Part shown: positions 18,301 to 26,185 of the stretch, piece after piece
Layout: every line of letters begins with the position of its first letter
Numbering within the stretch: position 1 is the first letter of the stretch
From: JAHDFB01 sp965658745
Lineage (GTDB): Bacteria; Bacteroidota; Bacteroidia; Chitinophagales; Saprospiraceae
Direction: 5' to 3'
Assembly (NCBI GenBank): GCA_965658745.1
Contig: CBFHTK010000007.1
Span: forward strand, 91,657-155,656
DNA: 64,000 nucleotides
The notes under the pieces: generated by a model
What the model was told of the DNA's origin: nothing
What the model saw: the letters and a program-made list of their open reading frames with translations, nothing else
The model's database searches: none
Position numbers and translations under genes: made by a program

Positions 18301-21039
18301 TACACTGCAACTGATAATTGCGGAAATAGCTCTTCTTGTTCGATTACATTTGAAGTAGTTGATAATGTATCTCCAGTTGCAGTTTGTGAGCAATTCACAA
18401 CGGTTTCTCTTTCATTTGAAACTATTGTCACAGTTGATGCTGAAACTTTTGATGATGGATCTTATGACCAATGCAGTGACGTAACATATTCAGTAAGAAG
18501 AATGACAGATGTGTGTGATGTGCCTGGCAATACTGCTTTTGGATCGTCTACTACATTCTGTTGTGAAGATGTTGGAAGTCTAGTGATGGTTGAGTTTAGA
18601 GTCGAGGATTCAGAAGGAAACGTCAATACTTGCATGGTAGAAGTTGAGGTTCAAGATAAAATTGCTCCAGCGATCCAAGTCCCACCAAATATTACATTGA
18701 ATTGTCAAGAGGATTATACAGATCTAAATCTGACTGGAGGACTTGCGCTTGGTTTTGATAACTGTGAAATAGAAGACATTAGTTTTATTGATATTCCTTC
18801 TATTGGTTCTTGTGGATCTGGTCAAGTTTCAAGAGTTTTTACAGTGACTGATAAAAGCGGTTTGACAGCTACCGGCACACAGATTATCTTTTTGATAGAC
18901 AATGACCCTTTTGACATAAATGACATAACTTTTCCAAGTAATGTGACTTTGACTTCTTGTACTGCATCGATAGATCCTTCGTCAACAGGAGAGCCTATTT
19001 TGAATGACGATATATGTAGTCAAGTTACTTACAATTTTTGGGACGATACATTTGTAATCGTTGAAGATGCCTGCCAAATAATCTATAGAGAGTGGACTGT
19101 AATTGATGAATGCCAGTACGGAAATAGTACTAATCCCAACTTGGGAATTTGGAAGGATATTCAAGTTATAGAAATTGTCAATAATACTGCACCGGTTATC
19201 ACAACTCCATGTATAGATCAATCTTTCCCTGGGTTCGGGAATTGTGAAGATGAAGTTACTATAGGAATAGAAGCAACGGATGATTGTACGCCAAGTGATA
19301 AACTAGTCTACGAATGGAAGATCGATGCGTTTGATGAACAAGATGGTATTTTTGAGTTTCAAAATACAGGTAGTGAGCTTACGGAAATATTCCCATTCGG
19401 TACACATAGAATTTATTGGACTGTTGCCGACAAGTGTGGAAACCTAACTTCGTGTAGTTACTTATTTACGGTTGAAGATGCAAAACCACCTACACCTTAT
19501 TGTATCGGAGGATTATCTACTGCCGTGATGAGTTTCTCAGGAGAAGTAACGATTTGGGCAAGCGATTTTGCACTAGCATCGGAAGATAATTGCTCTGAAG
19601 ATATTCTGGTTTCCTTCTCTGAGGATGTTATTCAAACTTCCAGAACGTTTAATTGTGAAGACATACCTAATGGTATTGCACAACTTGTAGAAGGTATTCA
19701 AGTTTGGTTCTGGGATGAAGCGGGAAACAAAGACTATTGTACTGTATCATTACTTCTTGAGGATAATGAAGCGGATTTCTGTGAGGACATGTCGACGGTG
19801 ACTGCAAGTGGAACTTTGACGACTGAGAATAACCAGTTGATCGAGAAGGTTGATCTAGAAGCGACAACAATTTTCAGTGGTGATGTCATGTCGACAAGTA
19901 CGGATGATGGAACCTATGCCTTTGATTTGATTCCAAACATAGACTACAGTATTACGGCCGAGAAGAACCTTGATCCGCTAAATGGCGTGACAACTCTAGA
20001 TATTGTACTGATACAGAAGCATATATTAGCTCTACAGGTTTTTGATTCACCATACAAAACGATTGCTGCAGATACTGACAACAATGGTCAGGTGTCAGGT
20101 TCAGATATCATTGCGATTCGTAAATTAATTCTTGGATTGTCAGATGCGTATCCGAATGATCAGAAATCTTGGAGATTCTTGGATAAGAATCAGTCATTTT
20201 CTGATGTATACAATGTGTTTCCTTATGATGAGGTACTTGATGTGAATTTCTCAGCTGGAAATCCTATTGAACACGATTTCTATGGTGTAAAAATTGGTGA
20301 TATCAATCAGTCTGCGGATCCAGCAAACTTTACTAGCAATATAGATACTAGGAAAGGCTCAGAACTAGACTTATGGGTGAACAATAGGAATGTAGAGAAG
20401 GGGGCAACAATTGAAATCCCTGTGTTCGCTGATAATTTTGAAGATATGATTGCATATCAGATGACTATAGAATTTGACTACTCCGTTCTTGAGATTGTTG
20501 ATATGAAAGCAGGAGCATTAGACGTTTCAGAGAATGATATAAATGTGGCTTTCGCCCAAAAGGGCATGGTTTCCGCTCTTTGGAGTTCTGTTGAAGCTAC
20601 TAGCAGTGATGATATCCTTTTTACGTTGATTGTAAAGGTGAAGAAAGATACAGACTTGAATGACGTCTTCCGTACAAGTAGTCGTTTAACAGAAACTATG
20701 GCATACAATGAGCAAGCAGAGGCACTTGATATCAGCTTCTCAACACGTGAAAATGATGTGACAATACCCGCTGATGAAAGACTTTTGTTGTATCCAAATA
20801 CACCAAATCCATTCAGTAATTCAACCTTAGTCTCATTTGATTTACCGAAAGAGGCTACAGTGAATTTATACGTTTATAGTATGGATGGAAAACTTGTTCA
20901 CACGCTCGAACGAGATTTACGAGCAGGTTATCAGTCAATTGAAGTACAAGAAAAAGAGTTATTGGGAGCAGGAGTTTATTACTATACAGTAACGACTTCC
21001 TCAGCTTCAGTAAGCTCAAAAATGATTTTAATCGATTAA
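15316..21039 (+). CDS. giant T9SS-secreted protein with HYR, P-domain, dockerin and cohesin-like modules
   Basis: This 1907-residue protein has an N-terminal signal region (FVLLLISFHVMLLG). Modules in order: a GDGW-containing domain (about 35-160); HYR-type immunoglobulin-like repeats rich in Cys (about 165-250 and several from 920 on, with ITCP and TATDNCGN motifs); a proprotein-convertase P-like domain (about 610-760, LEISHTWVSDLSVVLVSPAG then NPNGTWIVRVND); a carboxypeptidase-regulatory-like fold with dockerin-like calcium loops (about 1500-1625, ADTDNNGQVSGSDIIAIRK); a cohesin-like strand region (about 1686-1790); and a C-terminal T9SS type A sorting domain (1825-1907, YPNTPNPFSNST). It is exported by Sec, then T9SS, and probably displayed on the surface as an adhesin or scaffold. 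The final terminator makes it the last gene of its unit. Confidence 0.85.
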   Translation: MINRIIKHRESTQLAFALKKVGTFVLLLISFHVMLLGQCPDGETNITILMDNEAFPSENSWELWDATAGEQVVCFDNWTNGTSVDVCITNGNTYELYGYESFGDGWNSGTLEVITSEDASNYMGSCFANEGNVLFSGTSLASGNGFVDCQTEGPSGFLTATFSTACIACEIVCPSDIVVSSEPGMCGANVTIPLPMSNGVCDPAVSDMSGFYPVGTTEVVFSADANGASGGVGCSVMVTVTNTNGPIVSTPSDQTISLDGGACSSVVNYTIDAEVSCEATPLSLSQNNDSLTINNSFACPGGSNSYYRVWNLQDEGVLTDFTLESIDIGVFEAFNLPAVTVRIHELNGPLAVSNLELISENTMNISAVFNTLVNFPIVADLEAEKTYVVEVVTPGSIFSGFVMGINSAGQTAPSYLRSNFCNISTITDLATIASSNEAIVMNLNGIQESFSIMQTSGLPAGSEFPIGSTTNTFVVTDASGNTTESSFSITVNEFANPISTLACNNLVNISLDVNCEALITPDMVLEGGPYGCYDNYTVTIKDLLDNEFGNMVTGDMIGLELIAEVADQEGNYCWGDIVIEDKLAPMLECSERTTQCTEDTKPGSLLSDLMRFNFEPNVAISASDVSSTDIPIEIFGLDGAEIADLNIELEISHTWVSDLSVVLVSPAGTEATLFISPGTFCPGDDIDVTIDDEADLTADDLATTCLDQTPAIEGAFQSASPLSIFDGENPNGTWIVRVNDFAAGDGGQFQNVTLEITQTGGIVGLPIPDGATFQPFGDQSFFVFGLDPCGPAVLTYEDESEEMDCTSPYTEVIYRTYTATDESGNNAVSCEDTIYVLRTDLGTLEFPENYDDLDLPSISCTAGYPTPSMTGSPTGDFCENVQMDYTDIVIDICEGSYKILRYWTIFEWCSSEVVEHTQIIKVTDQEGPVITCPTIGTISTGPYDCQASILLPSPTISDNCSTVSAYTVETTAGTIIEQGGTYNLVNLDIGSVTVTYTATDNCGNSSSCSITFEVVDNVSPVAVCEQFTTVSLSFETIVTVDAETFDDGSYDQCSDVTYSVRRMTDVCDVPGNTAFGSSTTFCCEDVGSLVMVEFRVEDSEGNVNTCMVEVEVQDKIAPAIQVPPNITLNCQEDYTDLNLTGGLALGFDNCEIEDISFIDIPSIGSCGSGQVSRVFTVTDKSGLTATGTQIIFLIDNDPFDINDITFPSNVTLTSCTASIDPSSTGEPILNDDICSQVTYNFWDDTFVIVEDACQIIYREWTVIDECQYGNSTNPNLGIWKDIQVIEIVNNTAPVITTPCIDQSFPGFGNCEDEVTIGIEATDDCTPSDKLVYEWKIDAFDEQDGIFEFQNTGSELTEIFPFGTHRIYWTVADKCGNLTSCSYLFTVEDAKPPTPYCIGGLSTAVMSFSGEVTIWASDFALASEDNCSEDILVSFSEDVIQTSRTFNCEDIPNGIAQLVEGIQVWFWDEAGNKDYCTVSLLLEDNEADFCEDMSTVTASGTLTTENNQLIEKVDLEATTIFSGDVMSTSTDDGTYAFDLIPNIDYSITAEKNLDPLNGVTTLDIVLIQKHILALQVFDSPYKTIAADTDNNGQVSGSDIIAIRKLILGLSDAYPNDQKSWRFLDKNQSFSDVYNVFPYDEVLDVNFSAGNPIEHDFYGVKIGDINQSADPANFTSNIDTRKGSELDLWVNNRNVEKGATIEIPVFADNFEDMIAYQMTIEFDYSVLEIVDMKAGALDVSENDINVAFAQKGMVSALWSSVEATSSDDILFTLIVKVKKDTDLNDVFRTSSRLTETMAYNEQAEALDISFSTRENDVTIPADERLLLYPNTPNPFSNSTLVSFDLPKEATVNLYVYSMDGKLVHTLERDLRAGYQSIEVQEKELLGAGVYYYTVTTSSASVSSKMILID

Positions 21040-21072
21040 AAAGATAAAAGTAGAGTGAATTTTATTTGGACG

Positions 21073-21104
21073 AACCGTCTCTTGGAAACGAGAGACGGTT
21101 TTTT
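21073..21104 (+). terminator. strong Rho-independent terminator
   Basis: A perfect ten-base stem AACCGTCTCT (21073-21082) and AGAGACGGTT (21091-21100) with an eight-base loop runs directly into a T tract ending at 21104. It sits 33 bases after the stop of the giant T9SS gene. Confidence 0.92.
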
Positions 21105-21477
21105 ATGTCCCGTATCAAAGGCGCTTAGAAGTTGTGGTATATGTGGTATAAGTAATTGATTATCAATATTTTGAGGCTGTTAAATTTAGCTGTGTACACA
21201 GAGTTTCTTTAGAATAATACTCTATGTTTAGCTAATTCAATAAAGGACTCGTAACTTTTTATAGAAAACTACTGATTGTAATAGACGTTTGGTTATAATT
21301 TTAAAATCAAAAGATTGAAAATGTTTAATTATTGAAATAAAGCAATCTATGTTGCACTTTCTAGGCTTTTACATTATTACCTTGGAATATTTCTATTGGT
21401 TAATCGAGACTGTGTAAATAGTTGTGTATCCTACAAGTGGGAATTAACCAGTAAGGGAATGCCATTATATAAAAGTA
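21105..21477. other. AT-rich spacer between convergent genes
   Basis: No gene or strong structure was seen. There is a short tandem TGTGGTATA TGTGGTATA near 21134. The stretch separates two gene ends. Confidence 0.5.
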
Positions 21478-22665
21478 TTACAACCCTCTACGCTTAATCT
21501 CAGCGTCTATAAATCCTAGCTCACGACTCATCTCACCTGTTACGGAGCTATTTTCTTTAGCTCTTCGTATAAGGTATGGAACTACCTCTTTGACAGGGCC
21601 GTAAGGAACATACTTTGCAACATTAAATCCTTCTTCAGCTAAATTGAAAGTGAGATTATCACTCATTCCAAACAATTGACAAAAATTGAGATGAGGATGA
21701 TTCTTAACAATACCTAATTCATGAATTAGATTTGCTTGAAGTCTATTACTTTCGGTATTGTGACTTGCATTGCAAGATGCGATAGTTTCATAATTTGTGA
21801 CACAATATCGCAATCCTTCATTGTACATCTTATCTGTCTCGGCTTTGGTTTCGTTGATAGGAGAAGGGTAATTATGCTCTTCAGCACGATCGCGCTCTTT
21901 ATCCATGTAAGCACCTCTAACTAGTTTTGCACCTAGAATGTAGCCACCTTCTTTAGCCTTTTTATGTGCATCTTTTAAGCACTGTAATTTGTCCTTCCGA
22001 TAAAGTTGATAAGTATTATAGACAGCGGCTTTTTCATGATTGTATAAAGCCATCATTTCATCGACTAGATCGTCTATTGGGTCTTGTATCCAACTTTCTT
22101 CGGCATCTACAAACAGTCCAACACCTAACTCAGATGCTCGTGAACACATGTTGTCAACGCGCTCGCGTAATTGTTCGTATTGACGCTGTTCACCCTCATT
22201 CAATGCCTCTTTTCTCCCTAGTTTCTCTAAAATGCCATTATCTACAAGACCAGTTATTTTTGTACTAACCACTGGAACGCTAGTATTAGCTGCTGCAAAT
22301 TCAATTGCACGAATTGTTTCATTCATCACATGATTCAATTCTTCTTCTGTGCTTTTTCCTTCTGCACCGTAATCTAATATTGTTAATGCACTATTCCTGA
22401 ATAAGTGATCAATTGCTCCTTGGCAATCTAGTAGGTTTTCACCGCCTACAAACTGATCAAATAAAGTCTGTTTGATGAAATACTTGGAAAATGGAAGACG
22501 CAGATTGATGGCTAGCAGACCTAGTGCCGAACCAATTTTAACTAGAGCCGGATTGTTCATAAGACGAAACAATCGAGCCATCTTTTTGAGCTCTTTGTCA
22601 GATTTGTGAGAAAACGCGATTTCAGTGTTCTTAAAATCTAATTCAAGTTTGGGTTCTGGTTCCAT
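21478..22665 (-). CDS. proline dehydrogenase family protein
   Basis: The 395-residue FAD enzyme oxidises proline to pyrroline-5-carboxylate. The barrel shows the family motifs: LDYGAEGK (about 115-122), LFVDAEESW, the KLVRGAYMDKER strand, SHNTESN, QLFGMSDNLTF and the C-terminal VPYGPVKEVVPYLIRRAKENSSV flavin/substrate segment. It is the monofunctional kind, lacking the aldehyde dehydrogenase half of PutA. It is the last gene of a minus-strand unit, 15 bases after aroE, although the two pathways are not related. Confidence 0.9.
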   Translation of the reverse strand: MEPEPKLELDFKNTEIAFSHKSDKELKKMARLFRLMNNPALVKIGSALGLLAINLRLPFSKYFIKQTLFDQFVGGENLLDCQGAIDHLFRNSALTILDYGAEGKSTEEELNHVMNETIRAIEFAAANTSVPVVSTKITGLVDNGILEKLGRKEALNEGEQRQYEQLRERVDNMCSRASELGVGLFVDAEESWIQDPIDDLVDEMMALYNHEKAAVYNTYQLYRKDKLQCLKDAHKKAKEGGYILGAKLVRGAYMDKERDRAEEHNYPSPINETKAETDKMYNEGLRYCVTNYETIASCNASHNTESNRLQANLIHELGIVKNHPHLNFCQLFGMSDNLTFNLAEEGFNVAKYVPYGPVKEVVPYLIRRAKENSSVTGEMSRELGFIDAEIKRRGL

Positions 22666-22680
22666 TCGATTTTTGAAAAA

Positions 22681-23409
22681 TTAATAAGTGTTCCAAATTT
22701 TCCATGAAGCTTCAGCTTGTTCTACAAGCATTTCATAGCCGTTCATTATGGAAGCACCAACGGACTCACCGTGTGTCAAAAATAATGTTTTTTCTGGATT
22801 ATAAACTAGATCAAATAGTAAATGTTTCGAGTGAAGATTTCCATAAGGAATCGCCGGCGCTTTATTAATGTCAGGGAATGTTCCCACTGGTGTACAGTTG
22901 ACAATGAGTCGGTGTGATCTTATTGTTTCTGCATCTAGTTCATCATAAGTGAAATCTCCATTTGAACGCGATACAACAGAAAAGTTTATTCCTTTTTTCC
23001 GCAGATAGTATTGAATTGCTTTTGATGCGCCCCCTGATCCCAAAACTAGCGCATCGCGAACTGTTTTTCGCCCTATTAGGCGTTTCAGCGCTTTGCCAAA
23101 TCCGATTACATCAGTATTATAGCCGGTGAGTTTACCATTCTTAAAATCAATAGTATTAACTGCACCAATTGATTTTGCAGTTTCATCAACGTCGTCCAAG
23201 AATGAAATGATTGATTCTTTATATGGAATTGTCACATTCAGTCCAGCGAAAACTTTTTCGGAAATTAATTTTCTGAAAGCGCTGATCTCCTCTAATTCAT
23301 AAAGCGAATACCTAGCCTCTCTTATAACTTCTTTTCCGAATTTTTCTCCAAAGTACTTTTCCGAAAAGCTGTGTTTAAGCGTCTTGCCGATTAGTCCATA
23401 CTGCTTCAT
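22681..23409 (-). CDS. aroE: shikimate dehydrogenase
   Basis: AroE reduces 3-dehydroshikimate with NADPH in the aromatic amino acid pathway. The 242 residues carry the catalytic lysine K64 (NVTIPYK), the substrate-binding aspartate D100 (GYNTD), the dinucleotide loop LGSGGASKA (123-131) and VNCTPVGTFP. It is slightly shorter than the typical 270 residues, as often in Bacteroidota. Its start follows the stop of the sugar transferase after a single base, indicating tight co-transcription. Confidence 0.93.
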   Translation of the reverse strand: MKQYGLIGKTLKHSFSEKYFGEKFGKEVIREARYSLYELEEISAFRKLISEKVFAGLNVTIPYKESIISFLDDVDETAKSIGAVNTIDFKNGKLTGYNTDVIGFGKALKRLIGRKTVRDALVLGSGGASKAIQYYLRKKGINFSVVSRSNGDFTYDELDAETIRSHRLIVNCTPVGTFPDINKAPAIPYGNLHSKHLLFDLVYNPEKTLFLTHGESVGASIMNGYEMLVEQAEASWKIWNTY

Positions 23410-23410
23410 T

Positions 23411-24832
23411 CTACTTACCTTTTCCTTTTAATAGGACTACCAAGGTATAGAACATAATTTTGATATCAAGGGACAATGACATGTTCTCTATGTACAGGAT
23501 GTCAAATTTAAGTCTGGCCAACATTTGCTGAAGATTAGAAGCATATCCATATTTTACTTGGCCCCAGGAAGTAATTCCTGGTCTAACCTTAAGTAAGTGT
23601 CTATAGTAAGGTGCCTCTTCTAGGATCTTTTCTATGAAGTACTTCCGCTCTGGACGTGGTCCCACCAAAGACATGTCTCCCTTAAGTACATTGAAAAACT
23701 GAGGAGTTTCATCAATCCTCCATTTTCTCATCACTCTACCCCAAGTCGTAATTCTTGGATCATCCTCATTTGAAAGCTGTGGGCCATCTTTTTCAGCATC
23801 CACAAACATCGACCTGAATTTGATGATGTCAAACGGTTTACCATTTAAACCAATGCGTTCTTGACGAAAGAAAATAGGACCTTTAGAGGACAGTCTAACT
23901 TTGATAGCAGCAAAAATGTAAAGAGGCATTAGAACTAATGTCATTATCAATGAAATAGCGACATCCATAGCGCGTTTAATGAACCATTGCCATTGAGGCA
24001 TTAATTCTTGATCAATTTCGATCAGTACGGCACCGTATACATGACTCATTTTAACTGTTCCTAGTAAGATATCATACATGTCAGGGATGATCTTGACAAG
24101 TATCTTATCTCTATAATCGTCGAGAACACTTAGTATTTCGCGAAGTCTATTATGTTCGCTAGTTTCGATAGCAATAATTACTTCTTCAATATGGTCCGAT
24201 TCTATTATGGATGCTAAATTCTCAATCTTTCCTTTTCGCTCGAGATGCACGCTAAGCTCGTTATCAATTTTACCATTAGAGTCAATATATCCGATAAAAT
24301 TGTGACCTAAACTAAAAGGCCTACTTACTATTTCTTCATATAATTCTAAGGCACTATGTTCTCCACCTATAATCAAGGTATTATATAATACTTTACCTGC
24401 TTTTAATCTTCGACTTGCTTGTGTCAAAAGCAGCATTCTCATTGATGAAGTTAGAAGAAAATGGATGAAGAATAAAGCCAAGAAACTTCGAAAGGCAGAG
24501 ATGTAATTTAAGACTTGATCGTCCATCAAAATCGCAAAAAAGATTGCGATACTACCCAAAAAACTGATTACAAACGTATTGAATAGCGTACTCAGTCTAG
24601 AGTAGCGATAGATATCTTTATACTTATCAAAAATCTGATAAATAATAATCCAAAAGATAGGAACAAGCACAATGCCCCAATAAAAGTTTTGATCGCTAAA
24701 AATATCTGTAAAATCGACTTTCCCAGTTTCTACTGACTTTCGATACCCAAAGTAGATAAACCACGATAGGACCGCAGTAAGGTAGTCTGCGAGACGGTAG
24801 ATGTATAGTTCCTTCTGACGATTTCCTCGCAT
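23411..24832 (-). CDS. polyprenyl glycosylphosphotransferase (WbaP/CpsE type)
   Basis: The 473-residue membrane enzyme probably starts an exopolysaccharide, capsule or O-antigen unit by moving a sugar-1-phosphate to undecaprenyl phosphate. Four N-terminal membrane segments (about 12-130) are followed by a CoA-binding-like Rossmann domain (about 145-255), a fifth membrane segment (about 285-307) and the bacterial sugar transferase domain with KGPIFFRQERIG, FDIIKFRSM, RKWRIDETPQF and VGPRPE. No glycan cluster surrounds it; it sits between a lipoprotein gene and aroE. Confidence 0.9.
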   Translation of the reverse strand: MRGNRQKELYIYRLADYLTAVLSWFIYFGYRKSVETGKVDFTDIFSDQNFYWGIVLVPIFWIIIYQIFDKYKDIYRYSRLSTLFNTFVISFLGSIAIFFAILMDDQVLNYISAFRSFLALFFIHFLLTSSMRMLLLTQASRRLKAGKVLYNTLIIGGEHSALELYEEIVSRPFSLGHNFIGYIDSNGKIDNELSVHLERKGKIENLASIIESDHIEEVIIAIETSEHNRLREILSVLDDYRDKILVKIIPDMYDILLGTVKMSHVYGAVLIEIDQELMPQWQWFIKRAMDVAISLIMTLVLMPLYIFAAIKVRLSSKGPIFFRQERIGLNGKPFDIIKFRSMFVDAEKDGPQLSNEDDPRITTWGRVMRKWRIDETPQFFNVLKGDMSLVGPRPERKYFIEKILEEAPYYRHLLKVRPGITSWGQVKYGYASNLQQMLARLKFDILYIENMSLSLDIKIMFYTLVVLLKGKGK

Positions 24833-24835
24833 ATT

Positions 24836-25702
24836 TTACTGTATATGTAATAATTTGAGGTTGTCAATAAAGACTTCAGAAAGAAAGGAACTAGACGAAT
24901 TGGTTCTTAGAAATATGCGATAGCCTTCGGCTGGAATATTAAATATTGCTGGAGTAAAGTTCAAGTAGACTTTATTCCATTCCGCACGTGCGGGAAACGT
25001 AAATATATAAGGTATTTCAAAAGAGTTGCCTCCACCGAATGCATACATCCCTATTTCAAATGGAATGTCATTTTTATATTCAAATTCAATAAACACATCG
25101 CGACGATCATTGTCTAGGTCGGTAAACAAGAAGTCACTTCCTACCAAGATGTCTCTTCCATTTTCAGAACTCAGCAAACCTGAATAAGATCCGTAATTTG
25201 CATCTTTGGTGGTGCGAACTAACATGGTCGAATCAATGCCGTCAAGATCAAAGGTCATACTGTTGGAAGACTCAAATGTCTCTACCAAATCGAATACAAC
25301 ATTGCTAGCATAATCAACTTGAGGATTTATTTCATATGTTTCAAAAGCCTCGAAAGTCTGATCCACTATGTAACTTGTCATCATGTTATATACTGTGATT
25401 GTATTCTTTCCGCCATTTTCACGAATAGCTGGTCGAATGGTCAGATTTGAAACCTCTTTTGTTGGAATTACAGCAATTTCAGCGGGAAGCTCATAATAAC
25501 CAATCGAGAAGTTTTCAAAGAAAATCTCTACATGATCAATTTGATGAAGTCGCGGACCCTTCTCAAAATCATGAATAAATTCAATCGCAGATATATTTAG
25601 GAATGCAGGTTCTGGTCCTTGAGTAGCAAGTGGATTACATGAACTGATAGCAAAAAGCAGTATGCTACATATTCCAATAGTAAGTAAGTGCAGTTTTGCC
25701 AT
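24836..25702 (-). CDS. lipoprotein of unknown function
   Basis: The 288-residue protein has a lipoprotein signal ending in the lipobox FAISSC with C22 as the lipidated residue. The mature part reads as an all-beta protein; its last third (from about 165, with repeated FEFEYKND-like and FLRTNSSSS strands) resembles a carbohydrate-binding jelly-roll. Its start overlaps the stop of the small membrane protein (TAATG) and its stop is three bases from the sugar transferase start, so a role in surface polysaccharide handling is plausible but unproven. Confidence 0.65.
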   Translation of the reverse strand: MAKLHLLTIGICSILLFAISSCNPLATQGPEPAFLNISAIEFIHDFEKGPRLHQIDHVEIFFENFSIGYYELPAEIAVIPTKEVSNLTIRPAIRENGGKNTITVYNMMTSYIVDQTFEAFETYEINPQVDYASNVVFDLVETFESSNSMTFDLDGIDSTMLVRTTKDANYGSYSGLLSSENGRDILVGSDFLFTDLDNDRRDVFIEFEYKNDIPFEIGMYAFGGGNSFEIPYIFTFPARAEWNKVYLNFTPAIFNIPAEGYRIFLRTNSSSSFLSEVFIDNLKLLHIQ

Positions 25703-26007
25703 TAATTTTTGTATCGCATTAGTATATACCCAAACAAAACGACCAAACCAAGTAAAACGCTTGTCATGCGGAAGCCATTTTTCAAATGTTTTACGAAAGT
25801 TCGGATCTCTTTTTCAGATTCTTTGTGGGCAGGTATCACAATTGTTTCAAGAGCGTCACTACTTAACAAATCTCTTGCTCTTGCTTGAACGCCCGCTCGC
25901 ACCATATTTCTATAAGATCGCATAACCTTCAATCTGAAATATAAATTCAGAACTAGCATAGCGCCAAAAAGCACAATTATGAGAATGAGTAGGCTATTTT
26001 CCATCAT
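25702..26007 (-). CDS. small membrane protein, first gene of the aroE operon
   Basis: The protein has about 101 residues with two hydrophobic segments (near residues 4-22 and 78-96) separated by a charged, probably cytoplasmic stretch (RARDLLSSD and KESEKEIRTFVKHLKNGF). The longer open frame would need a TTG; two consecutive ATGs at 26007 and 26004 are better. No family was recognised. Stop and next start overlap as TAATG, which suggests translational coupling to the lipoprotein. Confidence 0.6.
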   Translation of the reverse strand: MMENSLLILIIVLFGAMLVLNLYFRLKVMRSYRNMVRAGVQARARDLLSSDALETIVIPAHKESEKEIRTFVKHLKNGFRMTSVLLGLVVLFGYILMRYKN

Positions 26008-26185
26008 TATTAGTAAGGGCCGCAAATATACGGAGTTTTAATGATTGCAATTCGCTGTGGGCGATAGTTTGGAACAAAAATTGATATATTTAACTAGCAG
26101 ATCGATGGTTTAAACGATTAAGTTGTTTCATTGATCTTTTCTCTATACCACTTGTTAACAGTCTTTACCTAACAAATCCATTTTA

